Source of the DNA: Clostridia bacterium
GTDB lineage: Bacteria; Bacillota; Clostridia; Oscillospirales; Acutalibacteraceae
Assembly (NCBI GenBank): GCA_017380575.1
Contig: JAFODS010000028.1
Span: 1 to 64,000 of the forward strand
Direction of reading: 5' to 3'
DNA: 64,000 nucleotides
The translations under genes and the position numbers were made by a program. Below the pieces are notes generated by a model. It made no database searches. It had not been told where the DNA came from and saw only the letters and a list, made by a program, of their open reading frames with translations. Of this stretch, positions 50,871 through 57,813 are shown one piece after another; the stretch's first letter is position 1, and each line of letters begins with the position of its first letter.

Positions 50871-53228
50871 TTATGCAAGTTTTGTAAACATTGTAAGGAT
50901 TCTCTTAACGCAGAGTTCAAGGTCAGCACGTGTGATTCTGCCGTCCTCGAGACCCTTCTTAAGGTCTTCGGGATATCCGCAGTGCATCTTCATATCGTTG
51001 CCTGCTTTTACTTCCTTGACAGGGTCATTCTTTACACCCCAGTCAGTTGTAACCATTCCCTTGAATCTCCATTCATTACGAAGAATTTCCGTAAGAAGTT
51101 CATAGCTTTCGGAAGTATGCTGACCGTTGATAAGGTTATATGATGACATAACCGTGTACGGATCAGCTTCCTTAACGCAGATTTCAAAGCCTTTGAGATA
51201 AATCTCACGCAAAGCTCTTTCCGAAACACGTGAATCACAGCCGAAACGGTTTGCTTCCTTATTGTTACAAGCGAAGTGCTTAACAGAAACAGCAACCTTC
51301 TGTGACTGTATTCCTCGTGTCGCAGCTGCAGCACATTTACCTGCAAGGAACGGATCTTCAGAATAATACTCGAAGTTTCTGCCACAAAGAGGATCACGGT
51401 GAATATTCATTGCAGGGGTGAGCCAGATACCGAGATTGTTTTCTCTTACCTCGGCACCGCCTGCCGCACCAACATCGTAAATAAGCTCAGGATTCCAGGA
51501 ACAAGCAAGCAATGTTGCACACGGCCATGCAGTTGTCGGGATTCCTGTTTCAACGTCAAGACGAAGGCCTGCAGGGCCGTCTGCAGTTGCTACTGCAGGA
51601 ACTGAAAGTCGCTTAAGACCGCCGAAACAGCCTGTGTTTGCAACACCTGTCGGTGCCTGACCGCCGACAAAATCCATAAGCTCTTCAATAGTGAACTGAG
51701 CTACGAATTCGTCCATAGAGATTTCTTCACCGACGAGGTCGAATTTAACCTCTTTTTCGGGAGCAACAGCACCTGTCGGCTTGTTTTCACCGTAGTAATA
51801 TTCTTCTTCACCTGTCGGCAACTCCTCAAATGTACCGTCAGCGAGCATTCTTTTCTTAAGCTTGAAGGGCTTGCACCAGCTGTCGAGCTGATCTGTTATG
51901 TAAGAATCTTCAACCACGTATACAAAGTCAGCCTTATTTGCATCTCTTACTGATGTGCCGATATAGAATTCATAATCGCCTTTTTCAAGAACATATGCTG
52001 AAACGCCTACCTTGCCGAGGTCGTCAAAGCTTGCCATATCTTCAACATCGAAGCTGAGCATAATCATTTCTTTTTCGCCCGGCTGAAGAAGCTTTGTCTT
52101 CTTGAATGCAGCAAGCTCCTTTGCAGGCTTGCCGAGAAGACCCTGAGGCGCGCTGTAATAAAGCTGGATAACCTCTTTACCTGCAAAATTGCCCTCGTTT
52201 TTCACTTCGACAACAGCAATAATCTTGTCGTCATTTTCACAGACAACAGGATTTCCTACTACAAATTCAGAATAAGAAAGACCGAAGCCGAAAGGATATC
52301 TTACACATTCGGGAGAGATTGTTTCAAAATAACGGTAGCCGACGTAGATATCGTCAGTATAATCAAGGTGATCAAAGCACTCCCAAAAATCATCCTTACA
52401 GGGATAGCAGTCGTACGATTTTGCGATTGTATCTGCAAGCTTACCTGAGGGGTTCACGTCACCGCAGATGATGTCTGCAACAGCCATACCGCCTTCCATA
52501 CCGCCCTGCCAGCCGAAAAGAACAGCCTGAACGTCGTCATTTTCAGCAAAGTATTCGCAGTCAATAACAGCACCTGAGTTGATGACGATTACAACCTTTT
52601 TGAAAAGCTCGCCTGCTTTGTCAATGAGGTCTTTTTCAATATCAGAAAGATAGTAGTCACCCGGAATCGGTCTGCGGTCAACGCCCTCTGCAGAAAAACG
52701 GCTGAGAGTGATGATTGCAGTATCTGCAAACTCTGCGGCTGATTCGATAAGTTCATCGGGCACAGCAGGTTCTTTAACGTGCATGCTTGCAAATGTATCG
52801 TAAGTCATATCGTCACGTTTTGTGCAGAATTCCATTGCATTAACGATGTCCCAGGTTGCATTGATCTGTGCCTGAGTCGGGATATTCACGCTTTCTCTTT
52901 CAACGTAATCTCTGTAAAAATCCACAAGAGGCATATAAATTCCGACGTCTTTTGAAGAGAATCCGTCGTAGATGTTGTGAATATACGGGCAGTTTACGTC
53001 ACCGCTTCCGCCGCCGCCTTTTATGTATTCAATTGTTGCCTTGCCGAAAAGGGCAACCTTTTCGCCCTTTGCAAGAGGCAACGCATTATCTTCGTTTTTA
53101 AGAAGCACCATACCCTCTGTTGCGGCACGTCTTGAAAGCTCTGTGTGTTTCTTTGAAGCTGTAACACATCTTCCGTCTTCGCCGAGAGGTTTACAGGGCT
53201 GATATCTGAATCTTGCATATTTTTCCAT
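50871..53228 (-). CDS. GH3-family beta-glycosidase with reversed domain order
   Basis: The 785-residue enzyme hydrolyses beta-glucosides or beta-xylosides. The usual C-terminal domain comes first (TELSRRAATEGMVLLKNED, VALFGKATIEYIKGGGGSGD, then GWQGGMEGGMAVADIICGDV). A fibronectin-III-like part follows (VVEVKNEGNFAGKEVIQLYY), and then the catalytic barrel (LSVPAVATADGPAGLRL, IWLTPAMNIHRDPLCGRNFE, VSVKHFACNNKEANRF, MVTTDWGVKND, where Asp is the nucleophile). This inverted order is known for some Ruminococcus and Butyrivibrio beta-glucosidases. ATG at 53228 is chosen with AAGGACGG upstream. There is no signal peptide, so it is probably cytosolic. It is divergent from the GH30 gene. Confidence 0.92.
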   Translation of the reverse strand: MEKYARFRYQPCKPLGEDGRCVTASKKHTELSRRAATEGMVLLKNEDNALPLAKGEKVALFGKATIEYIKGGGGSGDVNCPYIHNIYDGFSSKDVGIYMPLVDFYRDYVERESVNIPTQAQINATWDIVNAMEFCTKRDDMTYDTFASMHVKEPAVPDELIESAAEFADTAIITLSRFSAEGVDRRPIPGDYYLSDIEKDLIDKAGELFKKVVIVINSGAVIDCEYFAENDDVQAVLFGWQGGMEGGMAVADIICGDVNPSGKLADTIAKSYDCYPCKDDFWECFDHLDYTDDIYVGYRYFETISPECVRYPFGFGLSYSEFVVGNPVVCENDDKIIAVVEVKNEGNFAGKEVIQLYYSAPQGLLGKPAKELAAFKKTKLLQPGEKEMIMLSFDVEDMASFDDLGKVGVSAYVLEKGDYEFYIGTSVRDANKADFVYVVEDSYITDQLDSWCKPFKLKKRMLADGTFEELPTGEEEYYYGENKPTGAVAPEKEVKFDLVGEEISMDEFVAQFTIEELMDFVGGQAPTGVANTGCFGGLKRLSVPAVATADGPAGLRLDVETGIPTTAWPCATLLACSWNPELIYDVGAAGGAEVRENNLGIWLTPAMNIHRDPLCGRNFEYYSEDPFLAGKCAAAATRGIQSQKVAVSVKHFACNNKEANRFGCDSRVSERALREIYLKGFEICVKEADPYTVMSSYNLINGQHTSESYELLTEILRNEWRFKGMVTTDWGVKNDPVKEVKAGNDMKMHCGYPEDLKKGLEDGRITRADLELCVKRILTMFTKLA

Positions 53229-53268
53229 ATCCGAACCGTCCTTAATTGATATTTTGGATAACATTGTA

Positions 53269-53298
53269 ATTATATACTGTAACCAAACGTACAGTCAA
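53269..53298 (-). promoter_or_regulatory. Promoter of the GH3 gene with inverted-repeat operator candidate
   Basis: Minus strand TTGACT (53293-53298), an 18-base spacer, then TATAAT (53269-53274). ACTGTA (53276-53281) and TACAGT (53290-53295) form an inverted repeat eight bases apart within the spacer. Confidence 0.6.
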
Positions 53299-53352
53299 GC
53301 GAATGACCAAATATTTAAAGTAAAATTTTTTATTTGTTTTTCCGGAAAATAA

Positions 53353-53361
53353 TGATATAAT
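53353..53361 (+). promoter_or_regulatory. Extended -10 promoter of the GH30 gene
   Basis: TGATATAAT, an extended -10 element, 26 bases before the ATG at 53387. TTTGTT near 53333 could act as a weak -35. Confidence 0.6.
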
Positions 53362-53386
53362 GAGAATTGAAAAGAGGGTGATAATT

Positions 53387-54808
53387 ATGTTTACAAAAAT
53401 CATAGCAATACTTCTTGCAATTTTTCAGTTCTGTACTTTACCCGTCACAGGACTTTTCGGGAGGCATCAGATTGTGATTGATAAGACAAAGAAATATCAG
53501 ACCTTTGAAGAATTCGGAACAAGCTCCTGTTGGTGGGCTCAGACCATCGACGATGACGAAATGGCACGAGAAATCGCAAAGAAGCTTTACAGCGAAGAGG
53601 AAGGCCTCGGGTTGAAAATCTTCCGTTACAACGTCGGCGGCGGTGAAGCCGACAACCCCGACTGCAGAATATGGGACACGTCACGAAGAACCGAAAGCTT
53701 TTACGTCCTTGACGAAGAAACGGGCGAATATGTCTACGACTTTACAAGGGATGCAAACGCAAGACATGTTATGGACTATGCCGTTGAGTACGGTGCTGAG
53801 AAAATCATTCTTTTCTGCAACAGTCCTCATTTCTCAATGACGAAAAGCGGACACGCTTCGGGCGGACTCCAGGAATATTCATCAAATCTTCCCGAAGAAA
53901 ACTATCAGGCATTTGTTGACTATCTTCTTACAATCGCTGATTGGTTTGTTGCCGAGGGTTATCCGATTTACGCTATCTCCCCTATCAATGAACCGCAGTG
54001 GTCGTGGGGTAGTCCCGATTGGGTTGGTCAGGAGGGTTGCCACTACGAACCTGACGAAACGATCAAGCTTCTTGAAATGTTCGCAACCGAAATGCAGAAA
54101 CGTAATTCACCTTACAAGCTCAGCGGACCCGAAAACGGTCAGATGAACTGGGGTTACTACGCTTACGTTGAAAAATTCTTTGAAAGTGAAATCCTCAATG
54201 AATTCTGCGATACATACAGCGGACATTCATACTGGATGGACAGCCCTGATGCACTTGAAGAAAAAACCGCAGTTGGTAAGAAATTCAAGGAAGAATACCC
54301 CGACAAAAAATATGAAATGAGCGAATGGTGCGAGCTTCCCTTGCAGATAGACAGTACTACGATTGACAGCGGACTAAGGATGGCAAAAGTCATTGTTGAT
54401 GACCTTAACCTTATGAACGCTGTTTCGTGGCAAAGCTGGACAGCCGTTAACGGTGACGGACTTCTTGACAGAGATTCTGACGGTAAGCTTATTGAATATA
54501 ACAGATACTATGCATTCAAGCAGTTTACTTCATTCATTAAACCCGGTATGACGAGGGTACGTATATTTGATATTCTTAAAAATAAAACAAATATGCGGAC
54601 GGTTGCTTTCATCGGTGAAGAAAACGAAACGGTTATTGTTATTGTAAATCCTGACGGTGAAGAAAAGCTTAAAATCGGCGGAATACTCGGTGAGGCTGAA
54701 ATTTATCTTACAGATGCAACTCACAACTGTGAAAAAATTTATGAAGGTGAGTTTGAGAAGAATATAGTTGTTCCCGAAAAGAGCATAATGACAATCTGTG
54801 TAAAGTAA
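53387..54808 (+). CDS. GH30-family glycoside hydrolase, secreted or anchored
   Basis: The 473-residue protein starts with a signal-type segment (MFTKIIAILLAIFQFCTLPV). The GH30 barrel follows, with EFGTSSCWWAQTI, the acid/base Glu202 in SPINEPQWSWG, and the nucleophile Glu313 in EMSEWCELPL. A C-terminal beta domain (ENETVIVIVNPDGEEKLKIG) completes the GH30 layout. Several GH30 subfamilies exist; the closest by memory is the endo-beta-1,6-galactanase-type group, but I cannot exclude xylanase. The start is ATG at 53387 after AGAGGGTG; an ATG nine codons upstream overlaps the promoter. It is divergent from the GH3 gene. Confidence 0.87.
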   Translation: MFTKIIAILLAIFQFCTLPVTGLFGRHQIVIDKTKKYQTFEEFGTSSCWWAQTIDDDEMAREIAKKLYSEEEGLGLKIFRYNVGGGEADNPDCRIWDTSRRTESFYVLDEETGEYVYDFTRDANARHVMDYAVEYGAEKIILFCNSPHFSMTKSGHASGGLQEYSSNLPEENYQAFVDYLLTIADWFVAEGYPIYAISPINEPQWSWGSPDWVGQEGCHYEPDETIKLLEMFATEMQKRNSPYKLSGPENGQMNWGYYAYVEKFFESEILNEFCDTYSGHSYWMDSPDALEEKTAVGKKFKEEYPDKKYEMSEWCELPLQIDSTTIDSGLRMAKVIVDDLNLMNAVSWQSWTAVNGDGLLDRDSDGKLIEYNRYYAFKQFTSFIKPGMTRVRIFDILKNKTNMRTVAFIGEENETVIVIVNPDGEEKLKIGGILGEAEIYLTDATHNCEKIYEGEFEKNIVVPEKSIMTICVK

Positions 54809-54819
54809 ATATCGAAAAA

Positions 54820-54841
54820 GGGGCTGTAAAAAAACAGCTCC
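54820..54841. terminator. Terminator after the GH30 gene
   Basis: GGGGCTGT, seven A, then CAGCTCC form a stem-loop 12 bases after the stop codon, followed by CTTTAATATT. The same 22 bases return inverted at 55220-55241. Confidence 0.65.
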
Positions 54842-54870
54842 TTTAATATTACATAATAAAGAAAATATCA

Positions 54871-55113
54871 CGACAAATTCGGGTTTATCGGGATAATTTT
54901 AGCACAATTATTAAATCAAGCAAAGCCTCCCTTGCCTAAAGGGAGGTGGATTTTGCGAAGCAAAAGACGGAGGGATACTTTGTAAAAAACATTGATTTTT
55001 CGTTATTTTATAAAAAATATCCCCCAGTCACGACTTCGTCGTGCCAGCCCCCTTTAGGGCAAGGGGGCCTGAAAACTGCATCACTGAAAAGCCCTACAAA
55101 CCCGAATTTGACG
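54871..55113. repeat. Repeat element with the same terminal inverted repeats, copy 2
   Basis: The left end CGACAAATTCGGGTTTAT (54871-54888) returns inverted at 55096-55113 (16 of 18 match). The interior is one long imperfect palindrome. Its left arm 54925-54977 starts GCCTCCCTTGCCTAAAGG, and its right arm 55018-55068 ends GGGCAAGGGGGC. Each arm also forms its own small hairpin (TTTTGC/GCAAAA and CACGA/TCGTG). Compared with copy 1 the ends are shared but the interior differs. No protein is encoded. It occupies most of the 580-base gap after the GH30 gene. Confidence 0.8.
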
Positions 55114-55219
55114 GTATGATTGGATGTCAAAAAATATTCGCAACAACACAAGTTTCTTCGTCAGAGTGAGACGATTCAAAAAAATTGCTTTATAGTAAAA
55201 CGAAGTCATAAATAAAGAA

Positions 55220-55241
55220 GGAGCTGTTTTTTTACAGCCCC
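55220..55241. repeat. Inverted copy of the GH30 terminator hairpin
   Basis: All 22 bases equal the reverse complement of 54820-54841 (GGAGCTG, a T-run, then CAGCCCC). The pair flanks the repeat element at 54871-55113. Confidence 0.8.
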
Positions 55242-55269
55242 AGTTTGTATAATATTTGATTTGGGTTTA

Positions 55270-55295
55270 CCCATGGGGAGTGGTTACCCCATGGG
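55270..55295. repeat. Hairpin CCCATGGGG / CCCCATGGG
   Basis: A 9-bp perfect stem around AGTGGTTA. Each arm contains the self-palindrome CCCATGGG. There is no T-run, so it is a repeat-type structure, not a terminator. Confidence 0.55.
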
Positions 55296-55313
55296 ATTTT
55301 GACTTTTAGGAGA

Positions 55314-55361
55314 ACACAGAGAACCGTCCCTCTGTGTTCCCGCTAACCGTCCCTTGTGTTT
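55314..55361. repeat. GGGACGG-type repeats, two copies in tandem
   Basis: ACACAGAGAACCGTCCCTCT and AACCGTCCCTTGTGTTT (55345-55361) are inverse-orientation copies of AAGGGACGGTTCTGTGT. They lie just downstream of the stop of the membrane-protein gene at 55388. Confidence 0.75.
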
Positions 55362-55387
55362 TTGTGTGTTTCTTGTTCCCTTGTGTT

Positions 55388-56026
55388 TTATTCAGTCGCT
55401 TTTTCGATTAAAACGTAACAATACCACTTCACAAAAAAAACCGAGAACAAAGAAATGATTATTCCTAAAGCTCCAAAGCATATTCCTAAAACTATTGCAT
55501 CATTTAGTTGATTTTCTACAAAACGAGAAATAACAATCCCTAAGCCTGCACCGAAAACAGAAAAATAGGTAATTCTTGAGTTAGCGAAATTCTTTTTTTT
55601 GCAAGAACCATCCATAATTTTTTTACACTCCGATTTTATTATCAAGAATGCAATTAAGGGAACTGAAACAGCATAAAATAACAAAGGAAATAAAACACCT
55701 ATTGTAGTTTGTGAAAAAAACACACAAGAAATATAACACAAATTTATAGACATAAATACCATTGCAACAGAAAAATTAAAAATTATGTTCTTCTGTGTTT
55801 GTGAAACTTTAGTTTTAAAGTATATCATAAACATAATACAAACAACGGCTATTATAAATGCGACAACATATGAGATAACCGATGTAAAACCATATATAAT
55901 TCCTAAAAAAGGGATTAATATATTGAATAAAGATGCATAATACACTACTTTGCCTTTTAACTCATAATTTTTGTGGGATAAATAAGCATTAATTTTGGAA
56001 ATATCTATATTTTTTAATTCACCCAT
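55388..56026 (-). CDS. Hypothetical polytopic membrane protein, 212 aa
   Basis: About six hydrophobic segments are visible, at about residues 26-44, 48-68, 81-104, 109-130, 148-165 and 174-199. There is only a short charged start (MGELKNIDISKINAYLSHKN) and a cysteine-containing loop (KSECKKIMDGSCKKKNFANS). I recognise no family. Both sides are bracketed by the GGGACGG repeat, and its base composition is more AT-rich than that of the sugar genes around it. This pattern is shared with the genes at 2383 and 56132-56517. It is probably an accessory gene. Confidence 0.6.
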   Translation of the reverse strand: MGELKNIDISKINAYLSHKNYELKGKVVYYASLFNILIPFLGIIYGFTSVISYVVAFIIAVVCIMFMIYFKTKVSQTQKNIIFNFSVAMVFMSINLCYISCVFFSQTTIGVLFPLLFYAVSVPLIAFLIIKSECKKIMDGSCKKKNFANSRITYFSVFGAGLGIVISRFVENQLNDAIVLGICFGALGIIISLFSVFFVKWYCYVLIEKATE

Positions 56027-56063
56027 GATTAAATTTTCTCCCTTTGTTTTTTTAACAAGACAT

Positions 56064-56132
56064 AAGGTGCACGGGGACGGTTCTGTGTCTTAGCTATAAT
56101 TAAATACCAACACAGGAAACCGCCCCTTGTGC
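56064..56132. repeat. Inverted pair of GGGACGG repeats forming a long stem
   Basis: GCACGGGGACGGTTCTGTGT (56069-56088) faces ACACAGGAAACCGCCCCTTG (56109-56128) across a 20-base AT loop. The two arms are near-perfect reverse complements. They separate the membrane-protein gene at 55388 from that at 56132. Confidence 0.75.
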
Positions 56133-56344
56133 TATCTTGTCTTTTCTAATTTTTTTCGGTTATAAATCACCATAGGAACTAATACCAACAAATCAACAAT
56201 CCCTGTTGTTCCGGCATAGTAAAAAAACAAATCATATCCTACTTTATTCTCATAACCACTTGCAACAAAAACAATCAAACATATAGCTGCAACCAGAAAG
56301 TACAGTAAAGAGACGAACAATTCAATGTAATAACACCTTAACAT
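56132..56344 (-). CDS. Small membrane protein, 70 aa
   Basis: Two hydrophobic segments (about residues 7-29 and 40-60) and a basic C-terminal tail (YNRKKLEKTR) make this a two-helix membrane protein. No family is recognised. It starts 11 bases after the stop of the 53-codon gene at 56356, so the two may be cotranslated. The lack of a good ribosome site of its own fits translational coupling. Both lie between copies of the GGGACGG repeat. Confidence 0.5.
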   Translation of the reverse strand: MLRCYYIELFVSLLYFLVAAICLIVFVASGYENKVGYDLFFYYAGTTGIVDLLVLVPMVIYNRKKLEKTR

Positions 56345-56355
56345 TTCATCTGATT

Positions 56356-56517
56356 TTACACCAAAAACTTTTTTACTATTTTGTTGACTTTTACAAATCT
56401 TTGAGGGTATGTCTTTTTTAAAGCTTCCGTTTTTTTTGCTTCATCTATCACAATCAACTTATGACCATAAAAAAAAGTAAGTGAAGATACTATAATTGCA
56501 AATGTCGCATATCTCAT
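56356..56517 (-). CDS. Small protein with N-terminal membrane segment, 53 aa
   Basis: The ORF begins ATG at 56517 with GGAGG eight bases before it, and ends TAA at 56356-56358. The product starts MRYATFAIIVSSLTFFYGHK, a likely membrane segment, and continues with a basic soluble tail (KKTEALKKTYPQRFVKVNKI). The strong ribosome site and the coupling with the 70-residue gene downstream make it a real gene. No family is recognised. It shares the repeat-bracketed, AT-rich setting of its neighbours. Confidence 0.55.
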   Translation of the reverse strand: MRYATFAIIVSSLTFFYGHKLIVIDEAKKTEALKKTYPQRFVKVNKIVKKFLV

Positions 56518-56543
56518 AGCTATGTCCTCCAGCTATTTCTTGA

Positions 56544-56565
56544 ACACAAGGGACGGTTCTGTGTG
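56544..56565. repeat. AAGGGACGGTTCTGTGT repeat, clean copy
   Basis: The clearest copy of the repeat, preceded by ACAC. It lies between the 53-codon gene's start and the LRR gene's stop at 56604. Confidence 0.75.
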
Positions 56566-56603
56566 TTTTGTCCCCTGTCTTTTTTCTTTTGCAACTTGGA
56601 TTT

Positions 56604-57812
56604 TTATGACATTGCTTTTCTTGTTGCTCCGTACTTCACTTCAATCTCTTTCGGGAAAAGTCCGTTATCAAACTGCGGAAGCCAGTTGTTACCTTTTTCA
56701 ACGCTGTCAAATGCACCTTCGTCAGCTGCAACATCAATGTAAGCGACACCCTTGAGTTCTTTGCCTTCTTTATAAACTGTTCCCCAGAATGCGTGGTGGC
56801 CGATGAATTTCACACTTGAAGGCACGTACATATAGCTGAGTGCCTGATTGTAGTTGAATGCATCAGTACCGATTGATTCAAGACCTTCGGGAAGTGAAAG
56901 ATAAACATTTTCAGCCGAGAAATTAATCTTATCTGCACCGATTATCTGTTCACTTTCGCCTTTGTAGGTATAAATGTTTTCTGTAAGGGTTGATTCAAAG
57001 AAAGCGAGGTCACCGATAGTTTTAAGACCTTCGGGAAGATAGATATCTGACAAAGCGTTGTAGTTGAGTGCAAGATCGCCTATGGTTTCAACCGTTGACG
57101 GTATAACGATAGTCATATAATTTTTCTTGTACTCTTCATAGCCGTCATCGCCCGGCCACAAATCGACTTCAATTCCGTCCTGTTTAGCAAGATACAGGTC
57201 GTGATTTATCGGAAGACAGACAAGTGTTTTCATATCTTTTGTATAAAGAACACCGTCAACGTCACAATACACAGGATTGTCCTCGTCAACCTCGATACGT
57301 TCAAGCTTCCAACAGGAATAGAAAGACTTTGCATCAATCTTAGTAACCTGAGGTCCGATGTTGATAACCTCTACCTTTTCGTCACAGTTAAATGCATACT
57401 CTCTGATTTCTGTAACAGGCTTGGTTTCATCCTTTGAGAAAACAACTTCAATTTCTTTGTTTTCAAGAACTTTCTCTTCAAGAACATCTGACACATAGTC
57501 TATATCAAGTTCTTTAATATTGCCTGTGTTGCTGAACTGTGAAAGCATATATTTACCGTCAGAAAGCTCTTCGTATTCAAAAGTATCGCTCATAAGAGCA
57601 ATAACGCTGAACAAGAATGACAGCGAAACAACTATCAGTACTGCAATGACAAGAAGAATTTTCTTAACGGTAAAATTCTTATATGTTTTGCCTATCATCG
57701 GTGCAGCAAGACCGTCAATTTTGTAATCCCATACCTGATCGTCAGGAATGTTGAGATTTCCGATAATTGCTGTGGATTCGGCATTTGTTTTTACTTTTTT
57801 AGTTTTCTTCAT
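56604..57812 (-). CDS. BspA-type leucine-rich-repeat protein with one membrane segment
   Basis: The 402-residue protein has a cytosolic N-terminus, a membrane segment near residues 51-72 (ILLVIAVLIVVSLSFLFSVI), and an outside part with BspA/LRR_5 repeats. Examples are EIREYAFNCDEKVEVINIGP, VETIGDLALNYNALSDIYLP, LKTIGDLAFFES and LESIGTDAFNYNQALSYMYV. The repeats end with ADEGAFDSVEKGNNWLP. Such proteins bind surfaces or glycans. It lies one base after the stop of the sugar transporter gene, so the two form one operon. Its role with the transporter is not known. Confidence 0.85.
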   Translation of the reverse strand: MKKTKKVKTNAESTAIIGNLNIPDDQVWDYKIDGLAAPMIGKTYKNFTVKKILLVIAVLIVVSLSFLFSVIALMSDTFEYEELSDGKYMLSQFSNTGNIKELDIDYVSDVLEEKVLENKEIEVVFSKDETKPVTEIREYAFNCDEKVEVINIGPQVTKIDAKSFYSCWKLERIEVDEDNPVYCDVDGVLYTKDMKTLVCLPINHDLYLAKQDGIEVDLWPGDDGYEEYKKNYMTIVIPSTVETIGDLALNYNALSDIYLPEGLKTIGDLAFFESTLTENIYTYKGESEQIIGADKINFSAENVYLSLPEGLESIGTDAFNYNQALSYMYVPSSVKFIGHHAFWGTVYKEGKELKGVAYIDVAADEGAFDSVEKGNNWLPQFDNGLFPKEIEVKYGATRKAMS

Positions 57813-57813
57813 G

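Noticed and set aside
55270..55295. Terminator at CCCATGGGG/CCCCATGGG
   Set aside because: There is no T-run on either strand and no gene ending close by in the matching orientation.
54809..56600. Prophage or insertion sequence
   Set aside because: No transposase, integrase or phage structural gene is visible; only short repeats and small unknown genes are present.
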